Shown in pieces: positions 1 to 10,210 of a DNA stretch of 64,000 nucleotides. Under the pieces are notes generated by a model. That model worked only from the letters and a program-made list of their open reading frames with translations, did not search any database and was not told where the DNA came from. Position 1 is the first letter of the stretch. Every line of letters starts with the position of its first letter. Source of the DNA: Cupriavidus sp. UYMMa02A. GTDB lineage: Bacteria > Pseudomonadota > Gammaproteobacteria > Burkholderiales > Burkholderiaceae. The position numbers and the translations under genes are program-made. The stretch covers positions 43,260 to 107,259 of the forward strand of contig LRMT01000020.1 in assembly GCA_001725945.1 (NCBI GenBank). Direction: 5' to 3'.

Positions 1-12
1 TGAGGTGCACGC

Positions 13-966
13 ATGGCCACCCGAACGGATCTCGACGCCGTTTCCCCGCAGGTCGCGCGGCTCGCGCGCGGGCTCAAGCTCGGCGCCAATTCCATGCTGG
101 TGACGCTGTTCGGCGATGTGGTCGCGCCGCGTCCGCAGGCGCTTTGGCTCGGCAGCCTGATCCGCCTGGCCGCGCCGTTCGGCATCAATGACCGGCTGGT
201 GCGCACCGCCACATTCCGCCTGACGGCCGATGACTGGCTCAGCGCGACGCGCATCGGCCGGCGCAGCTACTACGGCTTGTCCGAAGCCGGCCTGCAACGC
301 TGCCTGCATGCCGGCAAGCGCATCTACGCCGGCGATGCGCCCGACTGGGACGGCCGCTGGACGCTGGCGCTGGTGCACGGCGACGCACGCGCCACCATCC
401 GCCAGCGGCTGAAGCGCGAACTGCTGTGGGAAGCTTCGGCGCAATCGCACCGGGTGTATATGCGCACCCGAACGCCGACGCCGGATCACTTGGCGAAATC
501 ATCCACGCCGCGCATGCGCAGGACTTCGTGGCAGTGATGGAGGCCATCAGCCTGGAGTCGTTTTCGATCCGCCCGCTGCAGACACTGATGCACCAGACCT
601 TCAGGCTCGGCGACGTGGCGGCTGCGTGGCAGGCGCTGCTGCGCCGCTTCTCGCCCGTGCTGGCGGAGGCACACGGCATGCGCCCGCGGATGCGTTCTTG
701 TGCGCACTCTGCTGCTGCATGAGTACCGCCGCGTGCTGCTGCGCGACCCGAACTTGCCCGAACAGCTGCTGCCTGCGGACTGGCCCGGCCGTACCGCGCG
801 CGACCTGTGCCGCGACATGTACGCGGCGCTGCTCGACGCCAGCGAGGATTACCTGCGCGAGGTTGTCGAGGTGGCCGACGGCACGCTGGCCAATGCCAGC
901 CGGTTGTTGCGCAAGCGCTTTGCGGCGGCGCAGGCCACTGGTTCCGGACCGCAGGCAACCTACTAG
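13..966 (+). CDS. paaX: PaaX-family transcriptional repressor (frameshift-split)
   Basis: The protein resembles PaaX, the phenylacetyl-CoA-responsive repressor of phenylacetate catabolism. The N-terminal third has the winged-helix pattern (SMLVTLFGD, then LGSLIRLAAPFGI) followed by RLVRTATFRL. The central part (GSFGAIAPGVYAHP) and the C-terminal part (RTLLLHEYRRVLLRDPNLP) are typical of the family. These parts lie in three reading frames. Restoring one G near 433, one near 686 and one near 700 joins them into about 318 codons, a normal PaaX length. The ATG at 13 is the first in frame and the gene begins at the window edge, so its operon is not visible. There is no paa catabolic gene nearby, so the target is unknown. 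Family assignment is good; the phenylacetate ligand is only inferred. Confidence 0.75.
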
Positions 967-1042
967 GCATTCGGCGGATTCCGTCCTACCGTATTGGAGT
1001 CATGGCAAGCAGTTCCGCCACGCAACCGAACGGAAATCCCCA

Positions 1043-1596
1043 ATGAAAACATCACCCTTGCTGTGCTGCGCCGCGGTGGCGCTGGGCCTGGCCTGCACGT
1101 CGATGGCAACGGCGGCACCGATGACCGTGTCGTCGAGCGCCTTCTCCGAAACGCCACCATTCCGGCCGCATATGGTGGCAACACGCCCCCCCGATTGCGG
1201 CGGCCATGGCGTATCGCCGCCCGTGGCATGGTCGGGCCTGCCGGCCGGAACGAAATCCGTGGCGATCTTCATGTTCGATCCGGATGGCGCAATGGGCCTG
1301 GGGGTGTCCCACTGGGTCGCCTACAACATCGCGGCAGACCGTGGCCACCTCAAGCAGGGCGAAGGACAGAAGGATGGCCCGGGCATCACGGTCGGCAAGA
1401 ACATTACTGGCGAAGCCGCGTACCGCGGACCGTGCCCGACCGCCGGCGACGTGCCGCACCATTACATCGTGACGGTGGTCGCGACAGACCTGGAGCCGGG
1501 AGCCTGCCGGCAGGCCTGGCTCGCGACGAGCTGATGGCCGCGCTCAAGGGACATGCGCGCGGCGGCGCCAGCGTAATTGGCCGGTACGGCCGCTAA
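1043..1596 (+). CDS. Secreted YbhB/YbcL-type Raf-kinase-inhibitor-like protein (frameshift near the 3' end)
   Basis: A cleavable signal peptide (MKTSPLLCCAAVALGLACTS, then MATA-A) precedes a PEBP-like fold: GHGVSPPVAWSGLPAGTKSV, then FMFDPDG..SHWVAYNI, then YRGPCPTAGDVPHHYIVTV. These blocks match the YbhB/YbcL family, bacterial relatives of phosphatidylethanolamine-binding protein, whose cellular role is poorly known. The frame breaks near 1501. Adding one G continues as LPAGLARDELMAALKGHARG to a TAA at 1594. About 184 residues, as expected for a periplasmic member. It stands alone between paaX and an esterase-like gene, all on the same strand. Confidence 0.8.
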
Positions 1597-1734
1597 CCGC
1601 GGTGGCGTCGCGCGGTCGGCCGTCTGCGGTGATTGCATCACAATGCTGTCAAACTCGGTCGCCAGAATGGGGGGCTTTTGCTTGCGCGGTTTGGTGCCGC
1701 GCTGACCGAAAACCCCGGCAAAGGAGCCCGCCCG

Positions 1735-3089
1735 ATGTTCCGTCAAACCGTTCTGGCCAGCGCCATCGCGCTGGCCTGCCTTGGCCTGTCGCCCTCGCTG
1801 CATGCCCAGACCGCCTATCCCGCCACGCTGGCCGGCCATGCCGTGCTGCCGGCCCAGACCTTCCTGCCGGTGCCAAAGGATGCGCCGGCGACGTGCAACT
1901 AAGCGGCAAATTCACCACCGCCCAGCGCGCCGATGCGCCGGGCACCGTGGAGGGCAAGTCGAACGGCCGTCCGACCGGTGTGTCGCTGCCGTTCCGCGGC
2001 CAGCCCGCGCAGGGCCATTCGGGCATCAAGCGCATGGCGGACGGCACCTTCTGGGTGCTGACCGACAACGGCGCGGGCGCCAAGGCCAATTCGCCGGACT
2101 TCATGCTTTACCTGAACCACTACAAGGTCGATTTCGCGAGCGGCAAGTTCCAGCGCCTGAAGACCGTGTTCCTGCATGACCCGGACAAGAAGGTGCCATT
2201 CCGCATCGTGCATGAAGGCACCAAGGCACGCTATCTGACCGGCTCGGACTTCGACACAGAAAGCTTCCAGTTTGCCGGCGGCTCGCTTTGGATCGGCGAC
2301 GAGTTCGGTCCCTTCCTGATCCAGGCCGACCTGAACGGCAAGGTGTTGGCCGTGTTCGAGACCCAGGTCGACGGCAAGGTCGTGCGCTCGCCCGACCACC
2401 CGGCCGTGACCGCACCGGGCGCGCCGGACGGCGCGGTGAAATTCGAGGTGCGCCGCTCGAAGGGCTTCGAGGGCATGGCCTCGTCGCCGGACGGCAGCAA
2501 GCTGTACGCGCTGCTCGAAGGGGCGCTGTGGAACGAAGCCAGCCGCACCTATGAGTCCGAAGATGGCAAGCCTTACCTGCGCGTGCTGGAGTTCGACGTG
2601 AAACAGCGCGCCTGGACCGGGCGCCACTGGAAGTACGTGCTCGAAGCCGGCCATCACGCCATCGGCGATTTCAACATGATCGACGCCACCACGGGCCTGA
2701 TCATCGAGCGCGACAACGGTGAAGGCACGTCCGACAAGGCCTGCCCCGCGGGCCAGAAACGCGCCGACTGCTTCGACGACGTAGCGAAATTCAAGCGCAT
2801 CTACAAGATCGAGCTGACCGATGCCAACGCAGGCGCCGCGGTGCGCAAGATCGGCAATATCGACCTGCTGCGCATCGCCGATCCCAACCACCTGGCGCGC
2901 AAGCCGCTGACCGACGGCGCGCTGGCTTTCCCGTTCTTCACCATCGAGAACGTGGAGGTGGTGGATGCCTCGCACATCGTCGTGGGCAATGACAACAACC
3001 TGCCGTTCTCAAGCAGCCGCGAGCCTAACCGTGCGGATGACAATGAACTGGTGCTGCTGGAGGTGGGTGAGTTCCTGAAGGCGCGGTAA
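1735..3089 (+). CDS. Secreted esterase-like activity of phytase family protein (early frameshift)
   Basis: An AAGGAG ribosome site at 1720 precedes ATG 1735 and a signal peptide (MFRQTVLASAIALACLGLS, ending LHA-Q). The frame breaks near 1889, where one missing C gives a premature TAA. The rest (about 400 residues) is open in the next frame. Conserved blocks of the phytase-like esterase family (PF13449) are visible: GHSGIKRMADGTFWVLTDNG, FAGGSLWIGDEFGPFL, GFEGMASSPDGSKLYALLEG, LIIERDNGEGT, and a C-terminal NVEVVDASHIVVGNDNNLPF. These proteins form a beta-propeller, and some hydrolyse phosphoesters. The substrate cannot be told here. The gene is convergent with the downstream chemoreceptor. Confidence 0.75.
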
Positions 3090-3095
3090 GCGAAT

Positions 3096-3135
3096 GTTGT
3101 CTCCCCTCTCCCATTTGCTGGAGAGGGGAGACAAC
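3096..3135. terminator. Perfect 16-bp inverted repeat between convergent genes
   Basis: A 16-bp stem (GTTGTCTCCCCTCTCC at 3096-3111 and its exact complement at 3120-3135) encloses an 8-nt loop. It sits 6 nt after the stop at 3089 and 31 nt before the end of the convergent mcp gene, so a bidirectional terminator is the likely role. There is no clear U-tract. The core CTCCCCTCTCC recurs in the palindromes at 41711-41836, so it also looks like a member of a dispersed palindrome family. Confidence 0.6.
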
Positions 3136-3166
3136 CGTCGGGCATTCCCCTCTTTGCGGCCAATAC

Positions 3167-4707
3167 TCAGGCCGCAATCCGGAACGTAGCCACCGCCTGC
3201 TTTAGCCGCTGCGCCTGCTCTTCGAGCGAGCCGGCAGCGGCCGCAGCCTCTTCCACCAGCGCGGCGTTCTGCTGCGTGACCGAGTCCATCTGCGTCACGG
3301 CCTGGTTGACCTGCTCGATACCGGCGCTCTGCTCTGCCGACGCGGCGCTGATCTCGCCCATGATGTCAGTCACGCGCTTGACCGCTTCCACGATCTCCAG
3401 CATGGTCTGCCCGGATTGCGCCACCAGAACCGAGCCCTTCTCGACACGGTCGACCGAATCGCCGATCAGCGCCTTGATCTCCTTGGCGGCCGTGGCGCTG
3501 CGCTGGGCCAGGCTGCGCACCTCGCCCGCCACCACGGCAAAACCCCGGCCCTGCTCGCCCGCGCGCGCGGCTTCCACCGCGGCGTTCAGCGCCAGGATAT
3601 TGGTCTGGAACGCAATGCCTTCGATCACGGCGATGATGTCGACGACCTTCTTCGACGCGCCGTTGATCTCTTCCATGGTCTCGGCCACCTTGTCGGCCAC
3701 GTCGCCGCCCTTGGCCGCGATGTCCGACGCGTTCACCGCGAGCGCGCTGGCCTGCTTGGCGTTGTCCGCGTTCTGGCGCACGATGCTGGTCAGCTCTTCC
3801 ATGCTCGCGGCGGTCTGCTGCAGCGAAGATGCCTGTTCCTCGGTACGCTGCGACAGGTCGGTGTTGCCCACCGCAATCTGGCTGGTGCCGGAAGCAATGG
3901 CCTCGGTGCCGGTGCGCACGTCGCGCACAATGCGCAGGATGTTGGTGTTCATCTCCGACAGCGCGTGCAGGAGCTGGCCGGTCTCGTCCTGGCTGTCCAC
4001 GCGGATACGGCTGGTCAGGTCCCCCGACGCCACCGTGCGGGCAATGTCCACGGCGTGGCCCAGCGGCCGGAGGATGCCTCGCGTCAGCCACACTGCAAAC
4101 GCAACGCCAATGGCCAGCACCAGCACAGCCAGCACGATCAGGCTGTTGCGCGCATTGACATAGATGGTATTGATCTCAGCGGCGGTCGTGTCGATGCTGG
4201 TGCGCTGGATATCGAGCAGCTTCTGGATCTCGGCCAGGTAGGCATCGCCCGCGGGTACGAACTCCTTCTCGAGCACCTCGTTGGCTTCCTCGGTGAGGCC
4301 TTCCTGCTTGAGCTTCGTGATCTTGTCGCGCGACGCGTTGTAAGGCTCACGCACCTGCAGGATCCTCGCGAACGCGGCCTTCTCGGCCTCGGAAGTCAGC
4401 ATCGGCTGCATCTTGTCGCGCAGCGCCGCGATGCCGTCGAGCGACGCCTCGTTTCCTTCGCGAAGAAGGCGCCCAGCGACGGATCGGCGCTCTTGGCCAC
4501 CGCCGTAGTACGCCGCACGCTGGTATGCATCAGCCGATACCAGTCGCTCACGAGCCGCTCCTTGGTCAGCGGCTGCTGCATCATGTCATGCGTGCGCTCC
4601 GCCACCTGCTGCAGGCGCAGGATGCCGAAGGCGGACATCAATGCGCACAGCAGCAGCACCACACCAAAGCCAATGCCGAGGCGTACCCCGATTCCAAAAT
4701 TCTTCAT
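3167..4707 (-). CDS. Methyl-accepting chemotaxis protein (one frameshift)
   Basis: Inner-membrane chemoreceptor of about 514 residues. From the N-terminus: [20 protein letters not shown] (first membrane segment), a periplasmic four-helix-bundle-type sensor, a second membrane segment ([20 protein letters not shown]), a HAMP domain ([20 protein letters not shown]), and a long cytoplasmic coiled coil. The coiled coil carries the canonical hairpin tip [21 protein letters not shown] frameshift near 4450 (one missing G) separates the first about 85 residues from the rest. The C-terminus has no CheR-binding pentapeptide of the NWETF type. A sigma-28-like promoter lies about 115 nt upstream, fitting co-regulation with flagellar genes. 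The ligand is unknown. Confidence 0.9.
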
Positions 4708-4821
4708 TGTTTCTTCTACCTGATTAGGACTTCGATACGGCGAAGTGTCGGCACGCGGCGGCCGCCTTTCGCTCTCTTGGCCCACCGGACTGGGCAGGAG
4801 CACAGCGGGGGGCTATGGATG

Positions 4822-4848
4822 GCAACGGCAGTGGGGACGGAAACTTTA
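4822..4848 (-). promoter_or_regulatory. Sigma-28 (FliA)-type promoter of mcp
   Basis: On the minus strand, TAAAGTTT (complement of 4841-4848) is followed after exactly 11 nt by GCCGTTGC (complement of 4822-4829). The FliA consensus is TAAAGTTT-N11-GCCGATAA. The -35 element matches 8/8 and the -10 element keeps the GCCG core. It points at mcp, whose ATG is about 115 nt downstream. Confidence 0.7.
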
Positions 4849-4851
4849 GGG

Positions 4852-4880
4852 TTTTACGAGTACCGCCTTTTACGAGTACC
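4852..4880. repeat. Direct repeat TTTTACGAGTACC x2, 16-bp period
   Basis: Identical 13-mers at 4852-4864 and 4868-4880 lie immediately upstream of the mcp -35 element. The position suggests a regulator site or a small duplication. No regulator can be named. Confidence 0.5.
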
Positions 4881-5072
4881 CCTCCTGGGCGGGTCTGGCT
4901 CCTGCTCGTCGCGAGCGCTGAAGAGAACCGAACTTGTGGACATGCACCGAACCGGAACGGCTCGGCGCTGAGTCTCGGCGCTGCCGGTGTCGTTGAGGGG
5001 AAGAACCAGTTTGGCGCAGTGGTCGGTGTGCGGCACGCAATAGGACTCTGCCTGTGCGCTTGCGGACTACCT

Positions 5073-6299
5073 CTATTCGGTTTCAATGCTCTCCACATAA
5101 AACGATGCATTGATCTGTGTCTCGCGCAGCATGTAGCGATAGAACTTCCGAAATACCACATCGGATGCTGCGATGGGACGCTTCCAGAAGGCATCGACAG
5201 ACTGGCTGGGTACAAGAGCGTCCTTGTTGTAGAAGGCGTCCCCACAGGTACAAAGCGGCACACGGTGGAATAACGCCTGAAGGCCGACAGTCGAGTTAAT
5301 GAGTACGACCCCTTTCGCGCGCTTCAATAGCGCCGGGATCCTGGCGTCGCGCAGATAGCGGACTCGACTGGAAATCCCGTACTGCCGTGCCAGGCGGTCG
5401 ATATCGGCAGCATAGTCTGCGTGCCCCCGTTCCATCGGATGATGTTTGAAGACCAGCAGGTCCGTATCGTTTGCATGCCGGGAAAAGGAGCGGATCACGT
5501 GCGAGATGAATGCAACGTTGGACCGCCACGGGCTCGCGTACAGCAATTGACTGTCGGTGGACAACTGCAACGGCACCAGGAAGAAGCCAGCGCCGGACGG
5601 ATCCAGCAGCTGCCTGCGCAAGTCGCGCTCGGTCAACACGTAGCGACACTTCCTGAATAACGACCTGAGCCAGCAACCGGCCTCGCGCAGCTCGAACGGT
5701 CGATGATGCTCATAATGAGGAAACCTGCTGCGCAGCACCATTCCGAACAAAAAGTACAGGAATGACCAGCATGCCATCTTGGCAAAGGCAAAGCGAAAAC
5801 GAACCGGTTGGCGTGGCGTGGGCTGATCCGGGATTGCGGCCAGGTCGAGCTCGCGCAGATGGGAGCCTGCATTGACCTCTCCCGCTTCAAGCGTGATCCA
5901 CCAGGGTCTGATGTACCCCTCCTCGAAGACGTAGAACCGTAATCCCCTCCCTTTGGCCACGTCGATCGCAATCCTGTGCTGGGGCCGCCATTGACCGAAC
6001 AGCACAATGGCCTCTGGCGCTTCGGCATTCAGCAACGCAATCAGGAACTCCCGCCACTCGTCCATCGGCTTGCGAAAGGAGATTGCCCGGGAGCCCGGGA
6101 AGAACAGTGCATCGCCCCCGTTGAAGTTCACCTTGCGGATCTCGCAACCGGCACGGGCGAGCCGTCTCGCCAGTCTGGCAAAGAACGGCCCGTTCGGTCC
6201 CTGCAACAAGAGCAGTCGCTTGTGCCGTCCGAGCTGATCCAGCAGCACGTAACGGTCCTTGCAGCGCCCTGCGTTGCACTTGCCTGAAGTCATGCACAT
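5073..6299 (-). CDS. kpsS: KpsS-like capsule Kdo-transferase
   Basis: Intact, about 408 residues from ATG 6299 (an alternative ATG lies at 6293); the frame is open to 6416 but overlaps kpsC there. The N-terminus carries KRLLLLQGPNGPFFARLARR, typical of KpsS. Later come VLFGQWRPQHRIAI, FEEGYIRPWWITLE, FKHHPMERG and VLINSTVGLQALFHRVPL-CTCGDAFY, the GT-B donor-site motifs of the capsule Kdo-transferase group (PF05159). By analogy with E. coli, KpsS adds the first beta-Kdo to lyso-phosphatidylglycerol and KpsC extends the linker at the cytoplasmic face. It starts 11 nt after the kpsC stop and is the last gene of the capsule operon. Confidence 0.85.
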   Translation of the reverse strand: MCMTSGKCNAGRCKDRYVLLDQLGRHKRLLLLQGPNGPFFARLARRLARAGCEIRKVNFNGGDALFFPGSRAISFRKPMDEWREFLIALLNAEAPEAIVLFGQWRPQHRIAIDVAKGRGLRFYVFEEGYIRPWWITLEAGEVNAGSHLRELDLAAIPDQPTPRQPVRFRFAFAKMACWSFLYFLFGMVLRSRFPHYEHHRPFELREAGCWLRSLFRKCRYVLTERDLRRQLLDPSGAGFFLVPLQLSTDSQLLYASPWRSNVAFISHVIRSFSRHANDTDLLVFKHHPMERGHADYAADIDRLARQYGISSRVRYLRDARIPALLKRAKGVVLINSTVGLQALFHRVPLCTCGDAFYNKDALVPSQSVDAFWKRPIAASDVVFRKFYRYMLRETQINASFYVESIETE

Positions 6300-6309
6300 G
6301 GGCAGGTCT

Positions 6310-8363
6310 CTATGCGCGCCAACGATCGAGAGCTGCAAGCACTCGCCGCAAGACGGCCGCCCTCCACCCATGACGTTCTCGCTCGCTACACCGCGCGCTG
6401 ATGCGCTGCGCTTCAATCGCGGCCACTGCTCGTTCCGGCGTCGTGAACTGCCCGCTCACCGGACAAATATAAGTCGGATAGAGAACCAGGGTCGCCGCGA
6501 CCAGTTCATCAAGCTTCGCTGGCATCGCGGGCGATCGATGGGCGTCCGGTCCCTGGTCAGACCCCAGCCGGCATAGAACGGAATGCCGTAGGCGGTTACG
6601 GCAATTCCGCGAAGCAATGCCTCGAAGCCGGTTAGCGACGTGATCACGTGGACCTCGTCGATGCCCTTCCAGAGATCTGCAAGCGAAACGTCAGAGACGA
6701 CCTCGTCGATCAGGGCGGCAGTAGCCGTGTCCATGGCCGATGCACGGCGGTATCCCATTGCCACGTCGGGGTGCGCGCGAAACAGCAGATACGCGTCCGG
6801 GTTGGACAATCGCACGGCTTCGATCAGCTCTCGGTTGGTCCGGACCGCAGCATCTGGCAACGTGCCGTAGTGCAGCGACGCATCCGATTCGACCTGTCCG
6901 ATCACCAGCAAGACCCGGCTGTCGCACGACGGGCGGCGCCACGGCCGGTATTGAGGCAGGTTGTACTTGCTGATATCCCGCGCCACGATCCGTTGGCGCA
7001 GCGTGCGCGCACGTGCTAGTGCCTCGCCTGGAAAGTCGGCACCGAGAAGCAGCTGTTCAATGCCCGAGGCTGCGTGCGCGTCATAGTAGATGCCGACCGG
7101 ATCCTGCACCCAGGAAATCGGCGGCGTCAGTGCCGCGCCCAGTCCCACGGAGCGCAGGAATCCATCCTCCACGCGAATCACCGGCCTCAGTTCCGTTCCG
7201 TTGGCCGCAACCTTTCGACCCCAGACCGCCACCGCCTGCGCGTCGGCAGGCACCGCGCCACGCTGCCTTCCGAACGTCAGCGTGCTGCCCTGAAAGAACG
7301 ATCTCGCGATGGGGCGCTTCCAGCGCGAAAAACCCACCGCATGCACTCGCTCGGGAAAGCGCGCGCGCTGGCGCCGCTGCAGCGCAAGATGCTCGACGAT
7401 GCGCTCCACCTCACAGCGCTGTCCTGTTTCCGGATCAACGTAGCGTACATAGCGGATGAGCGCCGCATGGATCAGTTGCAGCAACGGCATCGGCGTGCGC
7501 CTCGATGGTGGCGGCAATGCGTCGATCGTATGCCCCCATCCCGCGTAGAACGGCATGCCGAAGGTCCGCACCGGTATGCCCCATAGCAAGGCTTCGAAAC
7601 CTATCTGCGAACTCACCGTGTACACGCAAACAGCGGGCTGAATCAGATCCGGAGCATGAACCGGCGTGGACAGCACCATCACGCGTTGCGCGCGCGCGGC
7701 AGGCAGCTCGGTCAGGTAGCCACGCTTGCGCCCGGCATGACGTCCGGGTGGGTCTTGACAATGATGCGCGTATGCGGATTTCGTCGATCGCTGCATCAAG
7801 CATCGCCCGGAAGCTGGCGTCATCGGCATGTGCTCCTACCACAGAACAATCGCCCCGCGTCTGATCCACCACCAGCACGTATGGTTCGGCACTTGCGAAG
7901 GCGCCATCGCGCACGCTGTTGTACTTGGACAGCCGCGCTTCCCGCCAGGCGGACACCAGCCTTGCCGCGCGCTCAAGTTCCGCGGCAGCAATCTGCTCCG
8001 ATATCAGCCTTTCCAGGCGGGATTCGCGCGCGCATCGTAATAGATGCCCAGGTCATCCACACAAACGGAGAATGCTGCGGGATCGGATGAGTCGCCGCAC
8101 GAGCGTAGGAAGCCGTCTTCCAGTGTGAATGCCGGTCTTGCATGCTGAGCTGCCAGCTCGCGCGCGCGTATACCGCTGGGACGATTGCCCCACCCAACCA
8201 CAAAATCGCAATCCCACGACCCGCGAGCACGTGAGAGGTCTACCACGTTCGCGTCGAGTAGCGCGGGCAACCAGCGCTTACGCGCCAGCACGCGGGACGT
8301 TGCGCCCGCTACCGCACGGCGGGCTTTCATGATTGCTGCGGCTCGACGAGCGGTGCAGCCCAC
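6310..8363 (-). CDS. kpsC: KpsC-like dual beta-Kdo transferase (four frameshifts)
   Basis: About 686 residues after repair of single-base losses near 8015, 7780, 7733 and 6526, close to E. coli KpsC (about 675). The gene has two tandem modules with the same motifs. Module 1: LEDGFLRSCG, VDDLGIYYDA, THPDV, SSQIGFEALLWGIPVRTFGM-PFYAGWG. Module 2: VEDGFLRSVGLG, WVQDPVGIYYDA, RAHPDV, TSLTGFEALLRGIAVTAYGI-PFYAGWG. KpsC builds the poly-Kdo linker on which group 2-type capsules are assembled. The start is uncertain. A GTG at 8363 opens the frame, but the upstream stop overlaps an ATG at 8400 in an ATGA junction, so the true start may be 8400 with one more lost base. Confidence 0.85.
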
Positions 8364-8396
8364 GCTGCCAGCCGGACCTCGGACGCGACAACATTC

Positions 8397-9532
8397 TCAT
8401 GCCTCGTCGATGACAAGACCTTGCTCATTCTTCCCCCGCTTTGCCAGTCGAATGAGGTTGTCGGTACGTCCAGACACATCGACGCAGGCACCGCTGCGTA
8501 TATGCCCGCCCGCGACTGTCAGCCCCGATATCGCGTTGCTGGCGGCCCTGGCTCCAGCCGGACAAGGCAGTCCGACTCCCCGGCGATTTGAAGCACCCCC
8601 TCGATGGAATGGCCGCGTCCGCGGACCGTGATGACAGGCGCGCCGGAAGTTCCGTTGACCTGATTGTAGGAAATGCCTTGCAGCCGGCACGTGCGGCTAG
8701 CCGTGTCGAGCAGCACATTCGTCTGCGCCGTATTGCCTTCCAGGTAGAGGCCGAGGAACTGCAGAACGTTGACACCATTGATATGCACAGTGGCGAACTC
8801 TCCGCCGCTGTACTGGGCCACGGTGTTGACGAACGTGTTGTTCGTCGGCCTGGCATTGTGCAACGTCACGATCGCCTCGCGGCGGCATCGCGTAATGTAG
8901 AGCGTACTAAACAGGTTGGCATTGGCCTCCGAGCCAAGCAGGACCCCGGCATCGCACCCTTCGATCTCCAGACCGCGAATGTCGTTCGCCCAACTGGAGA
9001 CGCGCAACGCATAGCCTGCCCCTACACCCGTCACTGCCACGTCTTCGATGAAGCATGCCTTGTCCGCACTTCCCACCAAGCCGTCGTCCTTGATGCCGCG
9101 CAGGGCGATGCCGCCGTGCGAGTCGCGATTACCCTTGAAGACGAGGCGTGAAAGCCCGCAGCGCAGACGTGCATTGCGTCCCGATCCGTTCGAGAACGTA
9201 AAGAGCGGTGCGCTCGTACGACGGTTCTCCACCACGGATTCGCCGCCCTTTCCCTCGCCCATCAGGTACTGTCCGTCGCGCGCAAAACTCAACGTGCTGC
9301 TGATCAGATAGTTGCCGGCCGGCAGGAAGATCGAACGCCCCGTGGCCAGAGCGGCGGTCAACGCTTCCGTATCGTCGGATACCCCGTCACCTCTGGCACC
9401 GGTTTCCTTCGCGTTGAGCATGCCCGGGCTCAGGCCGCTTGCGGCTGCCGGGGCCGAATAGGCCGTACGCGCAACCAGCGCGGCCGCCGCGAGCGCGGGT
9501 AACGCTAACATAACGTCTCGTCTCGATGTCAC
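8397..9532 (-). CDS. Exported right-handed beta-helix protein, pectate-lyase-3-like, in the capsule locus (one frameshift)
   Basis: About 378 residues. The N-terminus TSRRDVMLALPALAAAALVA has a twin-arginine-like motif and a hydrophobic stretch ending AYSA-AP, so Tat export is possible. It continues with AKETGARGDGVSDDTEALTA and FLPAGNYLISSTL, the signature entry of the pectate lyase superfamily 3 (PF12708) beta-helix, then many short Asn/Gly-rich repeats. One lost G near 8537 separates the last about 45 codons (SNAISGLTVAGG...QGLVIDEA). The gene is embedded between the acyltransferase and kpsC. A capsule lyase or modifying enzyme is possible, but no catalytic residues can be assigned by eye. 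Confidence 0.7.
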
Positions 9533-9596
9533 TTCTTCCCCTTTCTTGTCGTCATTTCATGCTCTTTCTCATTCCCTTGCGGGCAGCGGTTCGAGC

Positions 9597-10206
9597 TCAA
9601 CCAAGCAATTCGCGGTCCCAGGTCACACCGGAGCGCAGCACGCGAGCAGGCGAACCGCCAAGCACCACCCCTGGCTCGGAGAATCTGCCCGCGACGACCG
9701 AGCGCATCGCAACGACGCTGTCACGCGCAACGTGCGCGCCCTTCAACAGCGTGGCATGAGCGCTACCCATACGTGTTCCTCGATGACGATGTCCGCGCCA
9801 GGATTGATACGCTCGCCGCTGTACGCGTCGCGGATTGCGTGAGAATCCGTGGTGCGGATCTCCAGACCCCAGGCGAGCATGCAGTCGTCGCCGACGATGA
9901 TGCTGCGCCCCTCCCCACAGATGAAGTTGCAGCCGCCCACGCTGGTACCATCGCCGAGGCGCAGCACGTTGCCATCGACAAGCTTCATGATGACCGAGCC
10001 CGTGACTCGGCACCTCTCTCCGATCTCCACGCGGTTGGCGTGACTGAGCATCAGCAGGCGCAAGCCGGACAACACTGCTCCGCTACCGATTCCGATGTGG
10101 TTCCGGTTACCGCCCAGCACGATCTCGCAGTTTGTGAACCGCGCCGATGGCGCGATCTGCAAGATGTTCTGAGCGCCAGTGTCGCGAACGATCAGCCTTC
10201 ACGCAT
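9597..10206 (-). CDS. Left-handed beta-helix (hexapeptide) acyltransferase (two frameshifts)
   Basis: About 203 residues. The repeats follow the hexapeptide rule (NRNHIGIGSGAVLSGLRLLM, RVEIGERCRVTGSVIMK, SIIVGDDCMLAWGLEIR), then DSHAIRD, the catalytic-type His region, and HVWVGAHATLLKGAHVARDS after repairing one G near 9763. The C-terminus (FSEPGVVLGGSPARVLRSGV) is typical of O-acetyltransferases of the CysE/LacA/WcaF type. The proposed start is ATG 10206. It requires one more lost base near 10197, since the frame there otherwise opens only with non-ATG codons. The start lies 4 nt after the preceding glycosyltransferase stop. Probably O-acetylates the capsule or its precursor. Confidence 0.75.
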
Positions 10207-10210
10207 TGCA

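Larger units (their letters stand above)
4708..5072. other. Intergenic region between mcp and kpsS
   Basis: 365 bp without a convincing gene. It holds the mcp promoter (4822-4848), a direct repeat (4852-4880) and the space downstream of the kpsS stop. Short ORFs on either strand lack ribosome sites and recognisable protein. Confidence 0.5.

Noticed and set aside
4815..5273. 152-codon rightward ORF between mcp and kpsS
   Set aside because: It overlaps the mcp promoter and the end of kpsS, lacks a ribosome site and has no recognisable protein.
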